Shown here: positions 21,291 through 34,620 of the stretch, piece by piece
Layout: each line of letters opens with the position of its first letter
Numbering within the stretch: position 1 is the stretch's first letter
NCBI GenBank assembly: GCA_002633025.1
Contig: NMRB01001628.1
Span: forward strand, 39,119 to 103,118
Reading direction: 5' to 3'
Length of the DNA: 64,000 nucleotides
Origin: Notospermus geniculatus
Taxonomy: Eukaryota; Nemertea; Pilidiophora; Heteronemertea; Lineidae
Made by a program: the position numbers and the translations under genes
The notes under the pieces: model-generated
Told to the model about the DNA's origin: nothing
Seen by the model: the letters and a program-made list of their open reading frames with translations, nothing else
Database searches by the model: none

Positions 21291-22372
21291 GGGTATTGGT
21301 AAACAGAGAAATCAAGAAATGAAGAACTCGAGAACTCCCAAGATCGATTAGTTAAACCTATGCCTTCCTACATCTATTCAGGTCGCATTTGTGTATGGGC
21401 AGGTATTTCCGCAAATAAACAAAAGCATATTAGGGACATCGCATGGCAACTTTGACGTCTTGGGCACTTTCGGTAAACAGCCATGCAGTAGGATCATTGC
21501 TCGAAAGGGCTGAAAATTAACGCTATACCTCCTATAACTTGGGAATAAGGAGACAAGACCAATCCCTACAACTTTTCAAAAGGGACCCATTGTAAATTCT
21601 CAAAGACTTAGGAACTGTAGGGCTAATTCGAGATAGTTCCGGTAAGCAACCATGCAGTGGGATTATTGCCGGAAGGGGCTGAAAATTAACGCTATACCTA
21701 CCATAATTTGGGAATAGGGAAATAAGACCAATCCCTACAACTTTTCAAAAGGGACCCATAGTAAATTCTCAAGGACTTAGGAGCTATAGGCCGAATTCGA
21801 GGCTATCCTTCATTTCATGATTTACGCTGAATATCAACCTCACGACACCTCGTGGTAGCTGGTTTAGTAGTGTCATAAATCGATTCTTACACTCTTTTTA
21901 TTGTCAGTATGGTGTAGTGCATGGATTGTGGGTTCAAGTCTGAACAACTTTGGAGCGAATGGTTGTGTGACTGCGCAAATTATGGTTATGATTCTCAAAC
22001 GTTTGACTTGGACTACCACTATTGACCACAAATGAGCGAAGGATCGAAGCCAGGACCCTGCACTGCGCCACAAGGCTCACAGCTCCAAGGTCCTTAGACA
22101 AGGAACTTAGAAACAATTGTCTCGGTTGTGGTCAGGAATGTCCGGGTGGGGGGGGGGGGCATGTCCTATCTGTGCTGTATGATACAAAACATATCATCAA
22201 TCCAGGTTTTTCTGGTGCAGGTGATGTGCTGCACGATGTGCCTCCTATGCTTGTCTTTATTTGCGGCAATAACTGCCCATACTGAATACATGCAGAAAGG
22301 CATTGGTCCAACTAGTCGATCTTGGGAGTTCTCGATTTCTTCATTTCTTGATTTCTCTGTTTACCAATACCC
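21291..22372. mobile_element. 1.08-kb TIR element with 9-bp TSD (Mutator-like)
   Basis: Inverted ends of about 65-70 bp start GGGTATTGGTAAACAGAG and finish CTCTGTTTACCAATACC. They are flanked by CTCTAATTT (21282-21290 and 22373-22381). The paralogous flank at 14430-14440 has the site once and uninterrupted. Inside, a ~165-bp unit is tandemly duplicated (about 21478-21640 and 21643-21805). No coding frame is credible. The right end of another copy is at about 40310-40527. A 9-bp TSD suggests the Mutator superfamily. Confidence 0.85.
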
Positions 22373-22381
22373 CTCTAATTT

Positions 22382-23150
22382 CCATTGTATAAACACCGCC
22401 CAGTAGTAGTACGAACTTTATGGAGGAGTATCTTTTCTGGTCGTGTGGTACCGGTACTTCGGTCTGTTGCCGCTCGCAACGTGACGACGCTAAACACCTT
22501 CGGATCTTCAGACGGCAGGTTCATGAAATATGTGCGGATGTCAGGTCGACCTTGCGATGGCACAGAACAGGCGCATACTGACTTTTCGGGATCACTTTGG
22601 GTCTGAGGCACGACAGCGTGGAACAAATCAGTCGCCGATCTGGTGTGACATGACTGTAGTTGCGTCTCAGTTACGACGATCGGGATCAGTCGCCGATCCA
22701 ACAGATCACCTATTGCAAGAGTTGAACCTATTTAATTTCTGTGTCATCCCGACAGGCGTAAATAATTCGCAGGTGACGTGAACACGGTTACGATTCCCTG
22801 CGCGCTGATGCTGCTTATTCCACGATGATCGTACACATTTTCGTTTTTGTGACCTGACCATGATTGCGACAGCTGATGCCGACTGTTCCGTCGTAGCGCA
22901 AGCAATCGCAGTGTGACCTGACATCCGCATTACAGTCAGGAAGCAACAACTGGGCTTGAGCATTTCTGGATTGAAACAAGTTCAGTTGTTTTCGTCTTGT
23001 GAATGGATAAGCAGTGAACCCCGGTCTTGGTGGAAGCGGATGGATGTGGCATTTCACAAATCAACATCAACAGACACGAACCGTACGGGTATGAAATTCT
23101 TGTAGTGGGTGCAATGCGTGACCGTTCGCATTGGCTGCCATTTTAGTTTA
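22382..23150. repeat. Duplicated GPCR-array flank, unit 2 (second part)
   Basis: Continues the match to 14440-15060 after the inserted TIR element. It leads into the promoter-side sequence of GPCR copy D just as unit 1 leads into copy B. Confidence 0.7.
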
Positions 23151-23257
23151 GTTACTTTGGGAGATGAGCGTTCTCTGATTGGATGTTAATCCATGTTTGA
23201 CACACAGGCATTGTGGTACTCGACTTTTCACTGAAATCAAAACAGAGTTTCATCGGG

Positions 23258-24704
23258 ATGGAAAAAATAGATTCAACTGGAAACGTGACAATCAGCCAAA
23301 TTCTGGCTGATGAATATTTACTGATGCTGCTCGTGTGGAAGTACACGACACGAATTTGGTCAATATTCGTAATCGCTCTCGGGTTGCCTAGCAACGCTAT
23401 GGCGTTCCTGGTTGCTACGAAACAAAGTAACCGAAACCAATCGACGTGTACCTACATGGCTCGTTTAGCCATCGCCGACAACATTTTCCTCGCCAGCTTT
23501 ATTTTTCAATCGTGTTTGTTTTTGTGGCTGACAGGTGATGTTTTGCCACATCAGGAACTGGCAGTTAGGTGAGTATTATACAGATCGGAAATGATGCGAA
23601 TTGTTCGTCATAGGATACTGACACAATGTCAGCAGAGCTAGTAAAATGGGTCGAGTAGCGTCCATCGGTCGGTGCGTCCATCCATTCGTCACGAAGACAA
23701 ATTTTAGAACTAATGCTAAGGTTCTAGATTTACAAACAAAGTATGTGATTCTCTCTTTTCGTTTTTGGCTACGGAAACATTTAGGCTTTCACAATACATA
23801 GCCTACTCCGCTGGTACCACCTCGGGTCTCTTCCTGGCCGAGATGTCCGTTGACCGCGCCACAGCCGTCTGGGCTCCGATGAAGGCGGCAATCTTGTGCA
23901 GCCCGTCACGTGCTAAGAAAGTCATGGCTGCGACGGCATTCTTCACATTTGTATGCAATATTCAGCTGTTTTGGATCAAATCGTACGGTATTGAAAAAAA
24001 GACAGGTATTTATTCGAAATATTGCCAACCTTCTTAAGCTGTGGAACGTATGCTAATTACTTTGGTCATGTACTGTCCATCTCTGTCGTGAGATATGCGG
24101 CTGCTAGTTGCATCATGCATCATACACAATAGCAACAACAACGACAAAAGAACGTACGGTCTCGTTCAAAAGTTTATGGACTCCAATTTTTCCTTCTTTC
24201 TGTAACAATGTCTCAAGTTTGAAGATTGCGAAAAAAAATGTCGGTAGAAAACCTTTGCCCAGTTTGATTGATTTAGACCATGAAATTGTCTCAAAACTCA
24301 AAATATTTCTTGAAGGTATGAGTGGTGCTGGGCTGGAAGGTGAAGAAAGCTCCGTTTTTGTCACTCTTTCTATGAATTATCAGCTCATAGTCGGAACAAT
24401 CATGCCCTTTCTCGTTATTATCGGCTGCAATATCGCCATCATCGTCGGCGTCAAACGTAAACAAATCGCAGCGACGTCTGGTGGCAACCAAGAAAGTAAG
24501 ATATCACGTGGTAGTGAAAGCAAGTATCTGATGCGCATGCTCGTGATGGTCAGCCTCGCTTACGTTCTTCTTCCAATACCGTTGAGACTGTACGATGTAT
24601 ATCATTCGATCACTTTCGTAAGTGCTATGTACAACCTGTCGGACTTGTATTGGTTTCTACGATTGAGGATTGAGTACTGGACACTTTATTTCCATGGAAT
24701 TTGA
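23258..24704 (+). pseudogene. GPCR copy D, frameshifted in TM7
   Basis: Exons 23258-23568, 23785-24005 and 24316-24704 use the same splice phases (2 and 1) as copy B and encode TM1 to TM6 with GLPSNAMAF, LAIAD, MSVDRATAVWAP and GTIMPFLVIIGC. The third intracellular loop is five residues shorter than in copy B. Near 24690 one base is missing compared with copy B, so TM7 is lost and the frame ends at 24704; in the other frame the TM7 signature and GGGSKFRSDAK continue to about 24771. It could be a sequencing error in an otherwise intact gene, so the pseudogene label is tentative. Confidence 0.75.
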
Positions 24705-24771
24705 ATTATGCAGTTAATTTTTACGCGTATATGATTGGAGGAGGAAGCAAGTTTCGGAGTGATGCGAAATA

Positions 24772-25672
24772 AATCATTGGTTCGCTCTGTCGTTGGCGGG
24801 AGTAAGGTCCGTGCTTTCTGCAACAAAGCTAGGCCCTTGTTTTAGAAGCGGTGGTGTAGGGCCGTAGTGTAGTTTAACGGTTTAGGTCGATGATTTCAGT
24901 GACCAAGACAGGTTTGACAGGGATCAACGTGGATGCAAATCCGCGTGGCTTTGTTAAAGATGTTGGTCAGAGTTAGTGACATCATCCTTCCCAAAGGAAA
25001 ACTGTTGGTTGATCGGGAGTACATTAACAGCCAGATTTTGCTTCCAGGGAGACTTTGATCCCTGTCACATCGGCATTATAACGACAGCGAGAACTTCTTC
25101 CATTGTGTTGCGATCGTTATATTAGTGAGTTTAAGAAACCATACGTTAACGCTAACGGTAACGTTAATGACATCATTTTGACGTCACATCGAATGAATCT
25201 GTTGTATTTCTTGTGGGGTGACGTCATTTTGATGTAATTATCGTTAGCGTTAGCGTCAACGTATGGTTTCTTATACTCACTATTACCTCAGACAGGATCG
25301 CACTATATCAAATTACATGTAATATCACAGAAGAATTCTCACCTTAATGAAGGTTTCCGATCATCAGGATCGGGGATGCGATAGTGTAGTGTAGGCTATT
25401 CTTCTAAAATCAAATGTAAGGTTCCAGAATGCCATGTTGTTGAAATCTAGGCAAAGTTGAAGTTCGCTAACATGGAAGTTATGGACCATTTTTTTTGGTA
25501 TCACAGCCTTGATTATGTGATTCTCTGCAAAATGACGTGAAATTCACGTCAGACGAAGACATGATTTTCACGTGAAAACCACGTGTTGTGCATGCTAGTA
25601 CGGCAGTTTTGGGAATTAGGCTATATCGTACACCTATATCGCTTACCAGGAAGTTTATGGAACCTTTTAGTT
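24772..25672. other. Spacer with a hairpin MITE
   Basis: No gene seen. At 25123-25283 is a hairpin with arms TTAGTGAGTTTAAGAAACC and GGTTTCTTATACTCACTA and internal TGACGTCA-like blocks. The rest of 25310-25660 resembles the spacer after copy B. Confidence 0.6.
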
Positions 25673-25930
25673 TCAAGGACTCATGGTTTCCAATTCTTTG
25701 TTCACGTACTTTATCCCTGACTCGGCTGGTAACTCCTCCGCTCTCTTCCTGGCCGAGACGTCGGGTGACCGAGCCATTCCAGTCTGGGCTCCGATGAAGG
25801 TGGCCATCTTGTGCAGCCCAAGAAGGTCATGGCCGCTATGACTTTCCTCACAATGTTCCTCCACGAAATGTGGTTGTGAAGAGTAGAACAAGTCTGGTGG
25901 AAAAAACGAATGAAACTCTTTTTCAGCGAG
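25673..25930 (+). pseudogene. GPCR copy E, TM3-TM4 exon relic
   Basis: Bases around 25700-25830 match the TM3 exon of the family (CTCTTCCTGGCCGAGA, then GTCTGGGCTCCGATGAAGG), but the reading frame is broken more than once. No other exon of this copy is recognised. Confidence 0.65.
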
Positions 25931-27948
25931 GACAAGTCAAACTGTGATTAGGGCCTGATAGGGATTGGTTTGGTGTCAGTCAATTAGGTTCTTGAAGCCA
26001 TGACCACTGGAGTAGTTGGCCTACTGACTGACACCACAAAGTCCTGAAAAACAGTGTCACTCATACCCTTCGAAACAGGTGGCACTTCCGGTGGCAAAAC
26101 TTCGAACTTTGACCTCTGTGACCTTCAAAAGAGGTCAAAGCACAAATCCGGTACATATGCCATGTATCCTCAGTGGATACACCTATGATAAAAATTTGGA
26201 GATGATCCACTGATTAGTTCAGGAGTTACATGTATTGCCCCTTTTGTGTTTTGGGTAGCCAAGAATTGAATCGGACTGAAACTTGGCGTCGTAGGTCGTA
26301 TGACATAAGGGTATGTATGAACCAAGCTTCAGGTCAATAGCCCAAGCAGTTACGAAACGCCGTGCCACCAAATGACAAAATTTTGAACTTTGACCTTTGT
26401 GACCTTGAAAGTAGGTCAATTCAAAAACCCATTATATATGTCATGTTTTAACAACACACTATTTTTTTCACTGTGTTGCGATCGTGGTCTGCCTGTTGGC
26501 CAACGTACAAAATTTGAAACCTCTTTACAACGTAAACAGAAGGCAGCACAAACGCCCCTCTCAAAAACTCTACACTACAAAATTTGAAACTTCTTTGCTA
26601 CTAAGAAACAGCCCCAACGCCCGCTCAAAAAATCTATTGAAGATATCTGAGCAACTTGCATGGGGAAATGTGAATACGAAAGAAATGGTTGAAACCACGT
26701 CTCTTATTTCGAGTGCATTAACATTGCCAAGGACGAACTTTGTCGCGGAGTATCTTCCAGGGGCCGGTTGCACAAAACTCATGTTAGCGCTAACATGGTG
26801 TTAGCGCTAACTTTTATGTTAGATGACGTCAAAATCCATTGTCATTTTACGTCATTTAACATGATGTTAGCGCTATCATGATGTTAGCGCTAACATGAGT
26901 TTTGTGCAACCCAGCCCTGGTCTTATGCTACTTCGGTCCGTTGCGCTTCACAACGTGACGCTAAACACCTTCGGATCTTCAGACGGCAGGTTCATGAAAT
27001 ATGGAGGCGTCTGCTTACATTCAGGAAGCAACATCTGAACTGATTGAAACAAGTTCACTTATTTTCGTCTTGTGAATGCGTGGATAAGCAGTGAACCTCG
27101 GTCGCGTCGACCGGCCAGCCAGGAGGATAATATCTTGGTTGAAGCTGATGCATGTGGCATTTCACAAATCAACATCAACAGACACTGCCGTGCGGGTTGA
27201 CACGTATTGCATTCTTCTCGTGTACGCGATGCATTTTACCGTTCGCATTGGCCGTCAGTTTAAGCGAGATTCATACTTCTCCGCCCCTTTGCGCCCGCTT
27301 TGCGTTTGTCCGTACCAGGCACTCACATACGAAACGGACACGCGCAAAGTATGAATTGGCCTTAACTCGAACTACACGTACTTTGGAGAATGAGTGATCC
27401 CCGAAGTGACACCAGGTAAATGGCCTTAGGTCAGTGTCATAATAATCCAATGTCCTCATATTCATTCCCTCCACAGCACATAGGTCTACAATAACGGATT
27501 AAGCGTTAAGGCCCGTATGCACCAGAGAGGATCATCCCAAGTTACCGAAAACTGGTATGCACCACTGAGGATCAAGGTCTGAACTGATCCAAAAGTCAAA
27601 CCTGGTCACTGGCAGGTTTAACGTCCGGATCAAGCTGTCGACAGAAAGTGGCAATACCGTGGTGCTTTAAAGCCGCACACAATGCACCGCTACTCACTCC
27701 CCAGTTCGGCCGAAATATAGTGCAACCTCATCTACAGGCGTGCGTAGTGTATAGAACCATAGAACCACATATTATAGCATTATCCTGCATCGAGGTTTTG
27801 GGAATCCCCTTGGGGAATCCCCAATGCTGTGTGTAGTCTTGCGCAGCCAGCCACACAGTACTGCTACGGTTCCCCAGATTCGAAACAGCGGCTGGGTGAC
27901 CGAGACTATGCTCGTCGATTATAACCCATCTGTCTATAGTGTCTGGCT
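25931..27948. other. Repeat-rich spacer ending the GPCR array
   Basis: A piece of the dispersed GTCCATGG-family repeat lies at about 26080-26420. The duplicated GPCR flank unit 3 follows (about 26440-27410), but no GPCR first exon comes after it. From 27490 there are partial hairpin MITEs. No gene is seen. Confidence 0.55.
26760..26917. mobile_element. Hairpin MITE, GGGCCGGTTGCAC family
   Basis: The arms are complementary, with the palindrome TTAGCGCTAA repeated. It shares end and core sequences with 57800-57956. It lies inside flank unit 3 and is absent from units 1 and 2, so it is a later insertion. Confidence 0.8.
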
Positions 27949-28592
27949 TAAAAGCTGAACTGCATGAACGAAAAGCCCCCATGCGACAAGCAAGAGAAAT
28001 GCTAACGCCCTGCAAACACCTCAAACGAAGGCTCAGAACATGATAGACCCAACGAGGCCAGGAGGGCGCCACCTTATTTGTTTTCGAGCTGTCAAGGTGT
28101 CAACATCCTCTGGTGAGCTCCTGCTGAACACTTTCTTGAAAGAAAAAAGTTCTACCCAGCTGGGAATCGAACCCGCGCCCTGTTATCTTTGCTCCGCCGT
28201 ATTCCCCATTCGGCCACCGATCTTGTTGGCAGGCTTCCTGTGTTTTCTCTTATTCATTGTATTATTACGCAAGTCGAAGGCCTACGTCTATGACAAACAC
28301 AAATCATGTCCTCGTCAGCTGGCTCGTTGGCCGAGTGGATACAGTGGTGGATTACAAATCAGAAGGTCGTCGGTTCGAATCCCGTCTAAATGACTATATT
28401 TTTTTTTCTTTGAGCAGTGTAGGAGGTATCCGGAGATGTTGACAGCTCTGTTGTCCGAAGACAAATAAGGTGGCGCCCTCCTGGCCTCGTTGGGTCTATC
28501 ATTCTGAGCCTTCGTTTGAGGTGTTTGCAGGGCGTTAGCATTTCTCTTGCTCGTCGCATGGGGCTTTTCGTTCATGCAGTTCAGCTTTAAGG
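27949..28592. repeat. Foldback repeat enclosing two divergent tRNA-like modules
   Basis: The arms 27949-28086 and 28456-28592 are near-perfect inverted repeats of about 137 bp. Between them, two tRNA-like sequences lie in opposite orientation: box A TGGCCGAATGG and box B GGTTCGATTCC on the minus strand (about 28150-28230), and box A TGGCCGAGTGG and box B GGTTCGAATCC on the plus strand (about 28325-28390). Neither folds into a complete tRNA by eye because the acceptor stems do not pair. SINE heads or tRNA pseudogenes are likely. Confidence 0.75.
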
Positions 28593-31500
28593 GCGAGCCG
28601 ACGTGAATTTTCATAGTCCTTCAATCCAGGCCCCTCTGAGAAAAGCATTAAAGACACTCCCATCTGACTGTTGTTTGGGTCCAATGTGATCAATGTGTTT
28701 TATAGACACAGGAAATGAGCAAAATCCCAAGAATTACGAGTTAATTATATTACTTAATCCAAAACAAAGAAATTCGCCGAACATGAAAAACAGGTACAAT
28801 TTTCTCAGAGAAGAAGCACGTAAATGACATATTCAGGGAGTGGCAGCAATGTGACAAACCCATAGAACCTGGGGTGGCAAGAATGTCTTGACCAGCATTT
28901 CATAAACACCACACACGCTCAGTACATTAGTAGAGAACCAGGAAGTAAAATCCAGATCCAATATGGCCGCCCTGTTTTTTGAAAATTGGCAGCATTCATG
29001 CAGTTCACTTGTGGAGTACTCTATGTCTGTTGAAAATAATGCTACCGAAAGGGGTGGACTGAGTAGAAAAAAAGACGAACTTTACGATACGCATGTTGTT
29101 TGATCTTCAAAGTGTGCCATTTCTTGGGAAAGTGTTCCGACAACTAGTCTTTTGTTTCAGCTTAGTAGCTAATTAGTGCATTCTAAGATGTATCTCATTC
29201 AATACCTTTCGACTGATAGACCCCGCAGGTGCCTTCATTTTCGTCATACAACTTGTACGTTTATGGTATTTTGACATGTTTTATTTCCAATGCTCCAAAA
29301 ATTCACAATGTTGGCTCGCCCTTAAATACTTTTACTTTCATTTCAGTGTCTTCCGTTTCATGCACATGTCTGCCATGTCTATGTCTGCTGGGGTGGGGGA
29401 GTGGAGGGGGCGCCGTCATGAAATTATGTGGACGGAGGATCCGATTTCATTGGCCACCTGGAATTTCTGCACTCAGTACGTAGCTCATGTTGCGAAAAAT
29501 ATCAAACATGTTTGATTTTCGCCTCAACGCCTTACGAGGTAGAAAACTAACAAAAAAATACGCGAACACAGCGAGCTGTCTGCTGAGAAAACGATCTCGA
29601 CTGACTATTTGCTCAGCAGATAATGTAGCTCTAGTTTGCGGTAGGCTTGAAAATGTCATTAACCCATTTTAACAAATTTTTAATGGAACCTCGTCCCCAC
29701 GTGTACGTTCGCATATTTGCACAGGTTTTGCATATGGCTCGAGCCCGGCTTTGCCTGGAGATTCACTCTGTATGGGAGGGCCCATCAAAAATCAAAACAA
29801 ACCCCGCGAGCCAGATTCACTCTGTATGGGAGGACCCATCAAAAATCAAAACAAACCCCGCGAGCCATTTGCTTTTAGTTCGACCGCTAACTCCTCCGTA
29901 GTTTGTGACCGAAATGGCACCATTTTCGTAGGGAATGTTGAGAATGACATGGGGCTGGTCCTTAAGCGGGTGGCATTATATTTTTTCCCCTTATGCCATC
30001 CTCTGGCCACAAGCATCATGTGAATATGGCTATCATGCTAGTTCTAATAATGCCCGCGCCGTATACCGTGTTTTTGAGTTCACAAGGTGACCCTTATTTT
30101 CAACACGGTGTGGCAAGTCTGTATGCCTGGCAAGATTTTCAGCTCTATCTGTGTTGCTGAAGGAGTCACAGGCTTGTAATTTGGCGTGCAGTCATATTCT
30201 AGTATGGTTGTTTTATTTGTGAGAATTTTCGAACAGAAATCATGTGATTTTTTAGAGAGTTTTTTTGTGGCGAAATGTGATGTCCATGGTATATCTATAT
30301 TCGAATTTATAATTCCTAATAATTTTGCCTTTCTAGATAGTTGGTGAAATGGCTGAAGTTGACGTTGACGTGGAATTATACAGGCAGATTTCGAGGTTAT
30401 CCTGGAACGGGGTCTCTATTATTTCTTATTAGGGCTATTACTTTATTCGCGGTGAGTGAGTGAAGCGGTTTACTGTTGCATGTACGCCATCTAAAGTGGT
30501 CGACAATAAAAAGATGAGTTATCGTTCAATTACATTTACTTCTAATTCAGCGTCTTCCTTTTCATGCATGTCTGCTATTCCGCTGGGGGCCACCATCTTG
30601 AAATCATCTACAGATGATGCGATTCCATTGGCCACCTGGAATTTCTGCTCTTAGCACGTAGACCAAGTAGCGCGCACGCGGCGAGTTTTTCGCATCGCGA
30701 GACGAAATGTATCAAAAATGTTGAATATTCGCCTCAAGGCCTTGCGAGGTAGAAAACTCACCGAAAATACGCGCACACAGCGAGCTATCTGCTGAGCAAA
30801 CGGTCTCGACTGACTTTTTGCTTAGCGGATAGCTTCGGTGTGTGGCAGGCTTCACACTATCTGAACATCCTTAAGGATATCAGAAAATACATATACCAGA
30901 AATCAATAACTAATACACTGATTGTTTTGAAGACGGTTTATGCTTGCCATCCACCTTTAGTTTCGTCATAATGCAAATGCGCACACTTTATTATCGGCGT
31001 TATTATTTTACGGGCTGGGGAATGTTCACCAGATACCACCTCTGATACAGGTATGCCATAGTGGCGGAGGAGAGGTAAACAGACTATCTATCTCAGGTTT
31101 CCGCCTGCTCCATTACTCAGCTCATTTTGTTGACTTTAGTCAGCAGTAACAGATCGAACGATAGACGGAACACCAACGATAGAAGCAGAGTGACCGAACG
31201 TTGCGGGTGCTGTACCGGTAAGTAAAATATACCTGCATGTAGTAGTTTTCGATTTACTGTCGAATGTCAACAGAGTTGGCCTCATTTTTCGAGGGGTGGG
31301 GCACATTGCTCATCTTCTTCTGGGCATTTCTCGCTGGGTTACCAAAGTACGGTTTAGTGTCCACTCTGTCTAGCTTCATTAAGGAAAGTACATGTACACA
31401 GCTACCGTTGTGGATTTTAGGATTCTTTGAAGTGTAGCCCACATGTAGCCTACACGTTATTTTCACATTTTTCATTTAATTTCGGCAAGGCACCTTCCTA

Positions 31501-33924
31501 AAAGCTAGGATTAACGTTATTAACTTTGATGACCTGCACCTCACCGACCATTAGTCTCATAATTTTTTTCCATGGATTGACATGAGCATGCTTTCCACAG
31601 CTTTTTAATCACGGTTGTTTTCCGTAGGTTACAGTGAGGACCGAATTCATAAAGTGTTCAGTCTTAAATAACATTTAACCATTGGTTAAGCCTACACAGT
31701 GGCAGCGCCAATACTTATGTTAAACTTATTGTGCACTAACTCATGCCAGGCCTACTGCCGACCTCAATCACATTCTTTTAACCTGAGCGTAACGGCCGAA
31801 GTCAGGTGCCTATTACGCAAATATTCCATTAAAACGGAACATTTTCGATATCAAACCCAATGAAATGGTACATGGACCATGTGCTCACTCGTTGACATAG
31901 TGTAATGACAGAGAGAGGCACATATGAGCGAACATCTGGGCCAAGTCATTCCCAAGTTGCAGGACTTGTTTTTGGCCACCTGAAGGCCAAGCTAAGAATC
32001 GAATCGGACCGAAAATTGGTTAGGGTTAATGTCCAGAAGAACAGATGACAACTGCATGTTCAAGTACGTATAGGCTCTAAGGCCTAGGCCTAGGCCTACA
32101 TGTATTTTGTAGAGCTACGGTAGGCCTAACAGGGCAGGGTAGGCCTATAGGCCTAGGCATTTGAACTGCATTGCCATCAAAATACCGGTACATGTACCAC
32201 TATTGGGGGGGGGGCGTAGGCCTACCGGTAGGCCTAGGCCCTAGGCCTGGATTGGGCCCATCTTGGAGGAATTATTCCTCCAAGGGTCCATTAGTCTTTG
32301 AATGATCATGATTGTAGGCCTATGAGTTGATGACCTAGGCCTACTAACATTAGGACCTAGCCTACGCCAACAAGGTGTCAAAACCCTAAGCCTAGGCCTA
32401 GTCCTACCTCTCCAAACAAAGGCAACATCATCAGATCGCCCTGACACAGCAATCAGCATAGGCCTTGGCCTAATAACAGTCACACAACCAATGAACATGG
32501 TGAACACTGCTAGAACTGAATGTCATTGCTATTAAGGCCTACCTGTTACCATGGTCACTGTACTGACTGACCCCACCTTGGTCTCTGTGTGTCTGTGGTT
32601 CATTGAATAGTCACTAGATGGCTCCATTTGAATTGAAATGGACAAAAAGTGCAATAACTAACTTATTATTCGACGGATCATCACCAAATTTTTATTGTAG
32701 GTACATCTAATGCAGATGCATGATATATCATACGGGTTTTCAAGTTGAACGACATTTATCAGCCACACAAGTCAAAGATGCATTTTCCAAAATGGCTGCC
32801 TGGCAGCGGTCTGTGAAGTCCGATCATGCTGAAATTTGCTGTACACATGAAGGCTACAAAGATACATACTTGTTCAAGTTAAGAACATTCTAGCCCCAAT
32901 ATTTATTGAGCTATGGTCCAATGCTCAATTTCCAAGATAGCCACCTGGTGGCCGTACTTGAAGTCCGACCGGACCGAAATCCGCCACAGACATACAGGGT
33001 ACATAGATACATCATCACACCCAATTTGAACAATCCAGGACAAATAGCCACGAAACGTGCCACCCGACAATGAAATTTCGAACTTTGACCTCTGTGACCT
33101 TGAAAATTAGGTCAAATCAAAAACCCGGGTGATATGTCGTGTATCCTCATAAGATGTACCCACCATAAAAATTTGGTGATGATCCGATCAACGGTTAAGG
33201 CGAAACTGCACTTTAAATGTTTTCGGTTTATCCCCCCTGGTGGCAAAGCCAGGAATCAGATCGGACCGAAATTGGGTGTCATAGGTCATTTGACCTAGGG
33301 GTACATGTGTACCAAGTTTGAGATCAATAGCCCCAGCGGTTACAAAACGTGCCCTGCTAACGGACGACGGACGACGACGACGACGGACGACGGACGCCAC
33401 GTGATGGCTATAGCTCACGAGTGAGCTAAAAACTAACGTACAAACATGCACATGTATACACGCTGTATGCTACCGTACTTAAATTTTACTTTCCAAATGA
33501 GCAACATTTTCCAACCCAGACCTTGATAAATCATTCTGTCCACTGCCATTTAATTTTTTCCTGGATAAAGCAGTATATGCGAGTGTACATGGTGTTCGTG
33601 TGTATATTCGACGGCAGTCAAAAAAAAAGGAAAAGAACATAAGAACAACTGCTGTTGCTATTAGCCGGCAGGTAGGCTAGGCTATCTCTTTGTCTTAGTT
33701 GCTGTTTCACCTTATCCTCATGTTCACCATAGGTATGGCTGCAGGAGGCGGCTGGGGGTTGAAAGACACTACGCACGTGTATAATGACTATCGTTATTTA
33801 ACTACCGGTAGCTGTAATATGGAGGTTTTCTAGAAAACATCGTTGTTTGTTACATGTACAAACATAGGCCTACCAAAGCCAGGGATATCAGTATGTTGAC
33901 TGTACATCTTCCTATAAAACACTT
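28593..33924. other. Gene-free stretch with local duplications
   Basis: No convincing exon is seen. About 29340-29660 is repeated with divergence at 30540-30865. A 54-bp unit is tandem at 29761-29814 and 29815-29868. Pieces of the dispersed TGGTCCATGGACC repeat lie at 31860-31995 and 32620-33430. AGGCCT-rich sequence is dense at 32080-32420. Confidence 0.55.
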
Positions 33925-34620
33925 GGGCTCATATTTTCAAAGCTGTTTTACCCGAAACCTGTTTTAACAAAAATCTATTCTAACATAAGAAGCATTTAAA
34001 ATTCATAGGCCTATTTTCAAAAATGCTTTGAGATAAAATGCTGTTCTTACTGAAACGTTGTTTCAGCCAGCGTTTTAAATGTTAAACTGTCTTTAGACAT
34101 TGTTCGTGGAAAATATGTATTGCGTCAATACCACTATAGGTAGTACATGTCGGGATGATTTATTTCTTGCGGCAGTGCCATAGGCCTGCAAGTGCTAGAA
34201 TAAAATGCATTTTAGCGTTAAAATTGCTTTGAAAATATGGGCCGGTGTAACATCTGCCAGTGTTCCCCATCTGTGAGTGTTCCCCTCCTATTGTCTGACG
34301 GAATAATCAACGACATGACAATAGGGGGACAAACTCACCCACAGCAACACTGGCAGATATAACACCTGAGTCTGTCGTGACAAGACAAGCCAACAGGAAG
34401 TTAGATATGCCCTTACCTTGCTCTAGCTGAAACGCGTTTTAAGGGAGATTTAAAATATGTTTTAGCGTTAAAACCCTTTGGAAAATATGAAAGTAAAAAT
34501 GTGTTTTCGTCGGAGCGTTCTAAAACTAAAACAACTTCGATAATATGATTTTTCCTACAAATATAGTTTTATCTTTTTAAAATACATTTTAGCGTTAAAA
34601 TAGCTTTGAAAGTATGAGCC
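33925..34620. repeat. Nested hairpin MITEs
   Basis: GGGCTCATATTTTCAAAGC near 33927 and its complement near 34235 define one hairpin. It is followed at 34258-34377 by a second hairpin with ends GTGTAACATCTGCCAGTG and CACTGGCAGATATAACAC, related to those in the GPCR flanks. Confidence 0.6.

Noticed and set aside
24108-24315. 5' part of a 198-residue open frame as GPCR coding sequence
   Set aside because: It is intron sequence before the acceptor at 24315, matching the intron of copy B.
28320-28395. Functional tRNA gene
   Set aside because: A and B boxes are good, but the acceptor stem does not pair and the T stem is imperfect.
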